A stretch of 64,000 bases of DNA, taken from Paroedura picta (Eukaryota > Chordata > Lepidosauria > Squamata > Gekkonidae). The position numbers were made by a program, and so were the translations under genes. This document shows positions 1-11,100 of this stretch, one piece after another (within the stretch, counting starts at the first letter, position 1; each line of letters starts with the position of its first letter). The notes beneath the pieces were generated by a model. The model did no database searches and was not told where the DNA came from. It saw only the letters and a program-made list of their open reading frames with translations. The DNA is taken from contig NC_135372.1 in assembly GCF_049243985.1 (NCBI RefSeq), forward strand, positions 100,777,318 through 100,841,317, given 5' to 3'.

Positions 1-310
1 ACCACTGATACAAACAGTATATTTATTGTCTGGCTTCTGTGAGATGTCCTAAGACATTTTTAGAGTCTTTTTCATTAGGGAATATGAAACACTACAAAAC
101 ACTGTATGTGCTTTTAGGAATGTCTGTCTTCTTTTAACAGCTCAAATATATAAATGCTAAATGAATGCTAAACCTTTTATTTTATTACTAGCTTCAAAGC
201 CCATTCCTAAGAACAGGCCCTGAAAGGGTCCCCTCCCCTGGCCCCCGGCCAGGCAGCTTAAGGTGGCTTTGGCCGCAGCTCACAGCCGGATCAAGTGGGG
301 CAGGTGGGGA

Positions 311-388
311 CAATCATTGGCCATTTGGGTGGGGCAGATTGACATGACCATATATGGTCATATCACCCAATAAATGTTTATCAAATTT
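311..388 (+). repeat. Repeat carrying the palindrome TGACCATATATGGTCA
   Basis: CATTGGCC..TTGGG..GACATGACCATATATGGTCATATCACCCAATAAA in parts; a second copy lies at 7282-7374. It ends at an AATAAA and an A-rich tail, so it looks like the 3' end of a transcribed repeat. The SINE at 409 inserted just beyond it. Confidence 0.7.
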
Positions 389-408
389 AAATATATATAT
401 GGGAGGGT

Positions 409-684
409 GAGCCTCTTGTGGCGCAGAGTGGTAAGGCAGCCGTCTGAAAGCTTTGCCCATGAGGCTGGGAGTTCGATTCCAGCAGCTGGCTCAAGGTGGA
501 CTCAGCCTTCCATCCTTCCGAGGTCGGTAAAATGAGTACCCAGCTTGCTGGGGGGTAAACGGTAATGACTGGGGAAGGCACTGGCAAACCACCCCGTATT
601 GAGTCTGCCAAGAAAACGCTGGAGGGCGTCACCCCAAGGGTCAGACATGACTCGGTGCTTGCACAGGGGATACCTTTACCTTTT
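409..684 (+). repeat. Sauria-type tRNA-derived SINE, full length, with target duplication
   Basis: Starts GAGCCTCTTGTGGCGC. It has pol III box A (TGGCGCAGAGTGG) and box B (GTTCGATTCC at 471-480), and the tail GACATGACTCGGTGCTTGCA resembles the Bov-B LINE 3' end. Target duplication TATGGGAGGGT at 398-408 and 685-695. Confidence 0.9.
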
Positions 685-853
685 TATGGGAGGGTGGGAG
701 AATCAGTTAATCAATCAGGATGCCAAATTGGCTGAATAATGACATAACCTGAGGTATCCTGCCATTGCCTGCCATTTGCCTACTAGCTGCCTGTCACTTG
801 ATTGCTGATCAGTAGCTGAAGGAGATAATTCTTCTCACCTCAGTCCTCCAGGT

Positions 854-1221
854 CAGTGGTCCCCAACCTGCGGGCCGCGGCCCGGTGCCGGGCCGCAAAG
901 GCCATGGCACCGGGCCGCGGCTCCCTCTCCCCGCCCCGCCCCCGCAGTAAAAAACTTCCCAGGCCGCAAGCTTGCGGCCCGGGAAGCTTCTTACTGCGGG
1001 AGGCGGGGAGAGGGAATCAGGGCCGGGCCGCGCCTGTGCGGGCCACGCCCGCTCGGCCCGATCCGCGGGCGCGGCTCGGGTGCAGCCCGATCCGCGGGCG
1101 CGGCTCGGGTGCAGCCCGATCCGCGGGCGCGGCCCGATCCGCGGGCGTGGCCCGCGCGGTCCGCGGGGGCGCGGCCCGATGCCCTGCCGGTCCCCAGCCT
1201 CGGAAAGGTTGGGGACCACTG
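854..1221 (+). mobile_element. GC-rich hAT-type MITE with perfect 8-bp target duplication
   Basis: TIR CAGTGGTCCCCAACCT at the left, AGGTTGGGGACCACTG at the right. Flanked by CTCCAGGT at 846-853 and 1222-1229. It contains a foldback (about 921-1016) and a tandem array (about 1056-1140) with a 29-bp unit beginning GCCCGATCCGCGGGCGCGG. Same family as 49041-49343 in opposite orientation. Confidence 0.92.
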
Positions 1222-2039
1222 CTCCAGGTCACCTAAAACACGCATAGCAAGCTACACATGCCAGTTCGAAGACTCTTGTAAGAGTCTGGCCACCACTTGT
1301 TCTTTCTTGTGGTCATGACAATCCAAGTGTTGGCCAAGGAAGGAATCATGTGAAGATGCCCTAAAGGGTATATATTGTCATATTGTTTTTAAAGAAGGCT
1401 GGGGCACCAAAGAATTAAGGAGAATTGTCTCCTCCAGAGGCTAAGGGTGGCAGCAGCAATTGTGAGGTGGGGTGGAAGGGGGGTGCTGCTGATTTTGAGC
1501 TTCTACTGCAAGACATGTGCACTCTTTGTAAGGTGATAGATTTCAGAAACTTGGATTTCCAATGTCCTGGATGGGTGGTTTTACTACTTTTCAGCCCCTG
1601 ACCCATAGGTGGAGAAATTACACCTTGAACATTTACACACGGCCCATGGGACCCTTTCATCCAGCTCTCAAACTCAAAGCATGCCTAGACTCAGATGTGC
1701 CTCTCTCTCATACTTTGTTTGTCTCAGTGGTCTTAATAGCTTTCAGCCTTCAGTATGTTAAGCAATTTGTCAGGAACATTGGTTTACCAGACCATATTGG
1801 CCAGCAGTCCAGTAATTTCCCCAAATCATTAAACAGTTCAACAGCCAAGAGCTATTAAGAACCATTAAAAACAACAGAGTAGGGGAGAGAGGGGGGCATG
1901 TAAGAGTCTGTTCCTGCTTTAAAGGACTCCTAAGTTGGATGCCAGCTCTTGCTTTTTTCCCTAGTAGTGCAGTAGTAGAAACAGGAAAAATCACTTCTCT
2001 CTGCTCTAACTCTTTTGCAATCTCTTCTCCTTTGCACAG

Positions 2040-2139
2040 ATTCCAGACAGTATGCCCCAAGCATTAAGGTCAGATTTCCTTCTGACACTTATGCACTGGC
2101 TGGGCAGTTGGTGGCTTTGGAGTGCTTTGCCTTTGGGAA
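2040..2139 (+). CDS. CNTN2: CNTN2 exon: first half of Ig3
   Basis: Acceptor TTTGCACAG ends at 2039 and donor GTAAGT starts at 2140. It reads (D)[12 protein letters not shown] and then ALECFAFG, which carries the first Ig3 cysteine. It starts one base into a codon, so an upstream exon must end with a single codon base. This is the first exon I can see; 1-2039 holds only repeats and intron-like sequence. Confidence 0.93.
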
Positions 2140-5100
2140 GTAAGTACTTGTGTCAGTTGTTTTTAGTCTCTTGCTGCTGACAGCTGACAGGTTGTGGGCC
2201 AGTGTGCTAATGAGCTTGGTACGGCATCCTTCGCGCTTCCTCATAACAAGGAAGCAAGAAGGAAATGGAAGAGAGTAAAAATAACAGAACCACTGTCCAG
2301 CAAATAGTTTGAGAGCATATGCTTTAACCTGCAGTGGATGGAACATACCCAGGTCTACATTGAGTAAAGCCTCACTCTTCCCACAGGTAGATGATTTCAG
2401 GTAGTGGATTATACTATGATGTCCCATTTTGTGTGCTAAGTTTTCATACTCTGTATGTACTGATTCATTGATCTCGGTGTATTATGATAATGGTTACTGG
2501 ATAACAAAGGTTATTCATTGACAGCTCTGAGCTAGGGTACCTCACAGCTTAGTTAGTTCCAGAATCTGTTTTAAATGCGAGGCTGTAGTGTTAAAATTTG
2601 AAAAATAAACAGTAGTTCCTCTGAAGATGTACAGAGTGTTTTTCAACCACTGAGTATCCACAAACATATCTCACCATCTGTGATGGAGAGTAGAAAGGGA
2701 GGAGGGAGGAGTTTCTAAACCAATGTGATTTCTGAGCAGGCTAATATGCTAGCAATTTCTTGGAAAGACATGGAAAGACATTTCTTGGAAAGCAATGAAT
2801 AAAACTTGAATAATTGCAAAGAATGGAAGACATAGCTTACAATTAGGAATACTTGAGGGGTATAGGCTGGAAGAGGAAGGAGCGGAGTGCATTGTGTGAT
2901 TTTTATTTTGTTCTTACGTATTACATTGCTCTTGATGTTTCAAGTTGCATTTTTATTGATCTTCTTTTTCTGATCTAGCCCTGTCCCTCAAATAAAATGG
3001 CGCAAGCTGGATGGCAGTTCATCCTCTTCATGGATCACAACCGAGCCTGTCCTGCAATTCGAGAAGATTGACTTTGATGAGGAGGGCATATATGAATGTG
3101 AAGCCGAGAACATCAGAGGGAAAGACACCCATCAGGGACGCATCATCATCCAAGGTGAGGCTCCCAGCAAGTCCTTTCTCCAGGCACAAGTTTTCCTTCT
3201 GCTTCTCTCACTCTGATTTCAACATAAAGAATGGGGATAAGAGAAGCAGCTGCATGAAGAGGAACAGTTGCAGCAACAGAGTGGGTTGAGTGATCAGAGG
3301 ATTTCTACAGGGGTCATCTGGAAGCAAGAGGAATACCTTCTCAAAGGGTATCTCAAAAATTGGTTGGGAGAAAAAGCTCAGAAAATAAATAAAAAGACAG
3401 GAAGCTGTAGCTTAAAAGTGAACTGCAGTAGGAAGGGGGTTTGCAGGGTGGTACCATCAAGGAACTATTTGTACATGAAATTGTCTAATCCTTTTTTAAA
3501 GCCTTTCAGACTAGTAATCACCACTGCGTCCTGTGGCAGTGAATTCCAGAAGTTGGTCTGAGTACAGCAATATTATCTTTGTCTGTCTTGAATCTAGAAC
3601 CAATCAGCTTCATTGGGTGCCCATGAGTGCTGATATCAGCTTTGGTTCTTATCCTGAATAACTAAGTGTTGCATAAAAACACTGTAACGTTGCTGCTCGT
3701 CCCTAACGTCATTTATGAACAAATAATAGACATGTTACCACTGCAAGAGCTAAGCATGTATTCCTACTCTCTGCTTCCTCTTGTTTTCCTAGTTTCTAAT
3801 TTATGAGAGGACCCGTCTTCTTATCCTTTAACTTAGGAATCTTGGGTAAGGGATTTTGTCAAAAGCTGTTTTGAAAATCAAAGTGTATAATGTATACCAG
3901 ATTATCATTATTTGCATAATAAATTCCAGAGTGTTGGTGAGACAGGCCTTCTCTTTACAGAAGCCAATTCTTCCTCAGAAAGACCTTGCTCCTGTGTGCG
4001 CTTATCTAATTTTAATTATAGCTTCCCCCAATTGATGTGGAACAGATGTTAAACTAACTGTAACTATATCCCATTTTTGAAAAACTGACTTCATATTTCT
4101 TTATTCTTAGGAAAGGAGGTGAAGTTTAGTAATCTTATTTGTTGGGAGATGAGTAATTTTGAATTGATTTTTTCAAACATATTAACCCTTAGATGTAAGC
4201 CAATGGACTAACCGACTGGTTGGTTTGAATTTGTCCATTGCCATAGGATGCCATAGGTCATCACTTCTGTTTGCCTAAGTTCTTCCAACACCCTTGGTGG
4301 AAAATGCTGGCTTCAGTGTGGGTAATCTTATAGTTTCTGCAGCAAAAATCAACACAAATAATTAATTTGGTTTTCTCACATGGGACAAATAGTAGTTTAG
4401 AGGCAAAAATATTTTAAGTAATTAAAAATGTTTTAACCAGGTTTGGGAAATGAAATGCCTTGTAGTAGGGTTCATAATACCATGGCAAATCCCCAATGCA
4501 AGGTGAACTTTATGAATTTTGTTCTGCTTTTTGCGTGAAATTCATGGACCCAATTCCACCCTTTATAGCTCAACCAGAATGGCTGAAGGTCATCACAGAC
4601 AGAGAAGCTGATATTGGATCAGACCTGCACTGGAGCTGTGCAGCATCTGGCAAGCCGAGGCCTACGATAAAATGGCTACGGAATGGGCAACCATTAACTT
4701 CCCAGGTATCACATGTGTAACTGACAGGTCGTAGTTATCATTGCCCTTCATCTTCTCCTGCTGAAGCCTCTGGTAATCTAATCTAGTCACCCTTGTGACT
4801 TTGTACTTCCATCGTGCACTGGTAATGAGACATCCCATTTGTCATGTGGACCACAGGACAGCCATCACTCTGCCTCTAAACTCTGGAGGGATGGCCACAT
4901 TAATTAGTTGGAGCAAAGCTAAAACAGTGAGTCTTGTGGCACTTTAAAACCTAACAGTTTTATTGAGGCAACAGTGTCATGATATGCGTAAAGTATATTC
5001 TCAGTTGGTGATAGACATAGAAATGGTGAAATGAAAACTGTAAATAAATGCATTGAAATGTACTACAAGAATGTGAAAACAAGAATGATTATAGTTTACA

Positions 5101-8100
5101 TTCATGTAGTACTTTCAGTTTTCAAAACACTTCACATTATTTTTTACAGATGTCATCTGGAGCTGAGAAAAAGGCATTTGTCTTTAAAAAAATTACATCC
5201 ACCAAATCCAAAAATATAATATCTTAAGCTTGTTAATACGTTTGTTTCCAGTAAGGAACAACTGTAGTCCATTTTGTACATAGTTGAAGGCACAGAATTT
5301 AACACAACAATGTCCAATGTTTTAGGTAGCCCTTTTTTGATTAATGGATTCCTCAGTCATTTCTAATGGCTTACAAGAGCTCTCTTACCTGAAGTTCATA
5401 CAATTGAAAGTTGAAAGAAAGCTGAAACAGAGCATAAGTAGTAACATGACATGTTTAAAAATGAACAAATTACATACTAGAATAGATAATATGTACTATA
5501 CACAATAGTAAAAGTTCACAGTCCTTTTCCACTTATTGAAATGCCTTCCTGAATCACCTTTATTAAAATGCCCATCTGAATAATTCAGGGCCATTCCGCA
5601 CTTGTTCAAAATTGCACAGTGGTTGCAAATTGAAATCGCTACTAATTTGCTGTTATGCACAATGTCGTTGACAATCTGCAACACTCCTGAAACCGATCCG
5701 CAAAAAGCGCTTCGTTGTAGCGCTTTCAGGAAAATCCCCAAAAGTGGATTCACCCTCCGGAAAGCGCTACACTCTTGCAACCAATCTGCAACACTAGCGG
5801 GAAAGTTCTGTGCATTACCATTGTTGCAGTTTCTGCAAAGTCCCTCCCCCTGGCTCTCTCCTCTGATCTTCCGGCGAAGCGATCGCCATTTTTTTTTCTC
5901 GGAGCGAGCGGAGATCAATGCACCGGTGAGCCTTTGTTTACCCAGCGAGGCTTCCCCGACTGCAGTCCCTCCCCAGAGCTGTTTTAAGTCACCAAGCACC
6001 AAGCACCACACAGCCCCGTTTGCTGGTTTATTTTCCCTTTATTTTTCACTCTGTTTCCGGCGGAAAATCACGCCGGTGCGGGGGGGGGTTGGGTTTTTTC
6101 TCTCGGGGGGAGCGTGGCAATGATGAAATGGCAGCTCAAACACCACCTGCTAGCTAGATGGGTCTCTCCGTTGCAACGAATCAACGCAGATTCGTTGCAA
6201 CGTGTTTTTTTTTTAAACCTTCCTTAAAGGGAGAGGGGCTTTTCGGGAGCATGATAACGGCCGCCCATTGGCTGCTCGTTTGATTGACGGCAATATCGCT
6301 TCCTGGCTAGCGATTTTTGCCGAGACCGGAAACCTGTGGGAAACGATAGAAACGCAACTGGATTCCACTAGAAAGGCAGGCATGCATAACGACGAATTCC
6401 ACTATTTAAAATGGCATTTTTTCATTCCGAAACCAATTTGCTACATAGATCCTGGTGAGAAATGGCCCTCAGTTTTACATAAGTACCAGGAGAATGGGAT
6501 CCTTATAAGGAAGGCCACTCCATAAATTGAGGGCCACCACACAGAATACATGTACCTGGGCAGTTGTTGATTTTACCTGTTTGCAGGGTGGCACCTGCAG
6601 AAGGCCCTGATCAGATGAGCAAAGCTGTCATGATAGACCATAAGGAGACAGGCTGTCTCTTTAAAACCATTAAAGGCTTTACATGTGATAATGAGTTTGA
6701 TCCAAAATAATATTCCATAAGTATCTTTTGTCCTAAGTCAGTGGGAAGTTTACAAAGGAACAATTTGCTCAAAAGGGATTTGAGAGCTAGAATTACAGAT
6801 TTGCCTTTGTTGTGCCATACTCGGGGACGTGTGACCCACAGGAGATATTTTTTTCTTAACTGGAATGCTAGTTAAGGGATCCAGTTTATATTTGCATATA
6901 TTTAAATTGGAATTTATAAATGACAAATTGGATGTCTGTCTGAGAAGTAGCAATCTTATTCCCGGATTTCACAGTCCCAGTGTCCCTAGATTAACCCTGC
7001 AAATTAGCTTCACTAGCATGGCAGAAAACCAATGGCACACGTCCTGGGGCACAATAATAGCCATATAGAAATATTTTCTTTCTGCATCCCTTGGAGTGAC
7101 AGCTGGCATATTTAATTTTCCTTATGTCATTGCCAGCCCAGACTTTCTCAATGTTTTTACCATTGAGAAACCCCTGATAATTTCTCCAGGTTTTGAGAAA
7201 CCCCAGAAGTGTCATGATTGTGGAGAATATGATTGGGAAGCATTGCTGTGTACATGCCCACCCAGGGATGCTCCCCTTCCCACCCCCTCCAGGCCCATCA
7301 TTGGCCGTTGGGGGGGGGTGCAAATCTACATGACCATATATGGTCACATCACCCAATAAACATTTAATACATTTAAAAAACATATAAAAATTAATTAACT
7401 TCCACCCATTCAGGAAACACAGGGCTGTCAAGAAACCCCAAGGTCTCACCAAACTCTGGTTGAGAGAGCCTGCTCCAGTCAAATGTACAACTTTTGACAA
7501 GAATATTGAACAGCTACTTTTCAAAGGGAGCAGGCATTCCAAGAAGTGTTTGAGCTGTCCCACAGTTTTGTACATGTGTGCACACACATGAACACTTGAG
7601 TGAATAACAGCATGTCACAGAGCTTGTAAAGTTTAGCTAAGATATATCATACATGATTGGATATTACAGCCTAACACTTCTGAGAAAGCTGGTTTGGAGA
7701 TCTTTGCTGAAGCCTAGCTCTCAGAATCTGAGTTTTCCATTTCAAGCTTTGTGTTGCAATCTGACCATCTAAATCTACTTGTCTGCACAGAATCGTATTG
7801 AAGTGAATGGTGGAGATTTGAGGATTTTAAAGTTAACAATGGAGGACTCTGGGATGTACCAGTGTGTAGCAGACAACAAGCATGGCACTGTTTATGCAAG
7901 TGCTGAATTGTATGTGCAAGGTAAGTTCTAGATGGTATCAGTATGACTTAGGCGAGAGGTTCTCTCACCAATTCCAATGAAAAACTCTCCAATTAAATAA
8001 TTTTAGCTTTCTAAATTATGAAATATCGAGCTTTGAGACTCCTTTGGATAGTGAAAAGTTGGGTATAAAAAACATTTTGAAACAGAACTTTGGATTAGCT

Positions 8101-11100
8101 CTGTGATTCTTCATTGTGATCAGTTTAATTCTAGGATTCTTCAGTCTTTCAAAAATCAAATTTCCAAGCATGTCCCCATGCTCGCACTCACAGTGGAAAA
8201 CATTATTACATTTCTATTTCTAGTTCAGTGAGTTGCATTACAGTCCTAAAGACAGGTAGTGTAGCCAAAGACCATTGATTTCAGAGGCCTTCAACTGGAG
8301 TAATTCTGCATAAGATTGCCCTGTTATGAATTCAGTTTATGAATTTGGATTTGTTTCTCATACTGAACAATGGTTTGTGTCAGTGTAATTGTATTTTATT
8401 TATTGTTGTTACCTGCCTTTGCTCCTCAATAATCAGGAGAAAGGTGAGTTTCCAGCTGTTTTAAATAAATAAATGCACTGGCATAAGATTATTTAGGTGT
8501 AAACAGAAGGCCACGTTTAATTTAAAAGCAACAGTAAAATATGCCACAGAAGTCTTTGCACATTCTAAAATCCACTTTATCAATTCCATGACTTGGCATT
8601 CATTAAAAGCACATTAATTTTATTTCTTCTTAGCTCTTGCTCCAGATTTCCGTCTAAATCCTGTGAAGCGACTGATACCAGCAGCTCGAGGAGGGGAAAT
8701 CATCATTCATTGCCAGCCAAGATCTGCACCAAAATCCGTTATACTCTGGACCAAAGGGACTGAACTTCTGCACAACAGTCCCAGGTACTGGAAATTTGTT
8801 TGTAGTTGGACAAAAATATCCACAACCGTGTGTGATTACCCAGCTGATCTCTGGCTCTAACTTTTGTTTCGCCTGAGATAGTGTATGTTTTCTTGGAAAG
8901 CATCCCACTACACTCTGGGCTCCCTTCCAGGGATGCTTGTTCAGGAGTGCAGTTTTAATCCTTCAGAGGCAGCAGCCTCTTCTATAGTTCTGCTGCAAAT
9001 CCATCAGTTTATTCAGAGAGTACCAAGATGTCTGTTTCATCCAAACAGGAGGGAAACATGATCTATTAAAGCCCTACATGGCTTGGGATCATGCACTCTT
9101 CCATTCGTTCCACCCTGGGAATTAAAGTAAAAGGGAAATGCCCTCTTGACTGTCCCACCAATTAAAGATGCTCTTTTGGGGGCTACATAAGAGAGGGCCT
9201 TTCCCACAACAGCCCCACAATTATGGAGCGACCTCTCCAAAGAGGTGCCCCAGGACCTCTCATTATCAATCTTCAGAAGACAGTTCAAGAAAGTTCTATT
9301 TAGGAATGCAATTTGATTATTGTGGTGTTTACTATTGGCTGTCCTACTTGGATTTTTAAAAATGGCTTTTATGGGTTTTATAACAGTTGTTTTATTGCAT
9401 TTTTATAATGTTTTATTTGTGTTGTGAGCTGCCTTGTGTTCAGGGAGAAAGGCAGCTAACAAACCTTTTAATAATATATATTATCTTTGACAGGTTTTAG
9501 ACCTCACACGTTGTATAATTCATCTGTTTTTTTATTCTGCATGTCTGATAATTTGACGGTGATCTGTGCTTGCCTGCACCATCTTTATTTTTCTTTTGGT
9601 GGGCCTTTTCTTCACTGCAGCATAACTATTACTCCTGATGGCACCTTGATCATTCAGAATATTAGCAAGTCAGATGAGGGAAAATATACATGCTTTGCTG
9701 AAAATTTCATGGGCAAAGCAAACAGCACAGGAATCCTCTCTGTTCGAGGTAAGTGGGTTTTTTCTGGCAGGAAGATTGAACCCTGGACTTGCCTGGGACT
9801 GTTTTTGCAGCCACAGAGCAGTGGGTGGGCCCAAAAGGCAGGCTGTTGCACCCACATGGCAGTGGATTGTATGAATAGAACCAGCAATTGTTGGTGGGGG
9901 CCTGTCAGCTTCCTTTAGGCAGCCTGCAGCTAGCTTTCTTGGCTGCTGATGTGGGTGGGCCAAGGGAGGGCTCCTTAGCTGGGGGACCCTTCTGTGGCAT
10001 TGGGCTGGATCCATTTTGAGGGGAGTCTGTGCCTGCATGCCTCAGGTGGGGACCCCCTTAAGGGATTGTGGTGGTGAAGCAGCATGGCCAGCTCATGGGC
10101 TGTCGCTTGGCTCCACTCACAGGTGGCAAGGGAACTATGCATAGGCCCATGTGGGTCCACTTAATTTGCCATTCCAGGTTTACCCCATGCAGGCAGGCTC
10201 AGGAAGGGTTTCATTGGCTGGTTGGCAGGTATCCCAATATTTGGATTCATGTTCTATGTTGTGCCAATGTTCCTGAGGCTGTAATTGATAAAACTGAGGC
10301 CTGTTTCACCCCAACTCTGTTTGTGTGTACATGTATGCTTGTGCCACCTACTCTCCCACCCTTCACATGCCCTTAGGACAGCAATGAATATTGTAATGAA
10401 AAGGGTAACACATTTTGTCAACACCTCTGTTTCAAAAAAGTACGTGGTTCCTTGTTTTATCCTCACAACAACCCATGAGGTAGTTTAGGGTGTGAGAGCT
10501 AGTGGACTCTGATGTAGATGAACACCTTTGAGAAATAATGCCTCATTTGATTCTCCACAGATGCCACCAAAATCACCCTGGCACCATCCAGTGCTGATAT
10601 CAACGTTGGTGAGAACATTTCCCTTCAGTGCCACGCGTCTCATGACCCAACAATGGACCTCACCTTTACTTGGAGCTTGGATGACTTTCCTATTGATTTC
10701 ACCAAGTTTGAAGGCCATTACAAGCGGGCGAGTACAGTGAGTACTCTAAACTGCAGGCTGCTAGTACATTATGTTCAAAATGCTGGCCACAGTGAAAAGA
10801 GACCTCAGTTTTTTTCCTCACTGCTATTTGTCATCAGTTACGTATCCCCAAGACTCAGCAGATATTGCTGTGACTTCTAGCTGCCCATCACTCTTTCAGT
10901 TCCATTTGCTTTATTATTCCCAACTTGGTTCTGATGTTGTTACTGTTGGATGTTCTCTCTCATTCATAGAAAGAGAGTATTGGAGACCTTATGATTTTGA
11001 ATGCGCAGCTGAAACATGCTGGACGATATACATGTACAGCCCAGACGGTGGTGGATAGTGCTTCTGAGTCAGCCACCCTAGTTGTGAGAGGTAATTTTTC

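Noticed and set aside
809-1318. Cluster of Arg/Pro/Gly-rich open frames on both strands
   Set aside because: Product of the GC-rich tandem array in the hAT MITE.
5496-6123. Overlapping open frames of 171 (minus) and 173 (plus) codons
   Set aside because: Both lie inside the CpG-rich MITE and its flanks, overlap on opposite strands, and show no domain or codon pattern; high GC lowers stop frequency.
6991-7587. 198-codon minus-strand open frame
   Set aside because: Covers the palindrome-bearing repeat and intron sequence of CNTN2; includes a poly-Gly/Pro low-complexity stretch and no recognisable motif.
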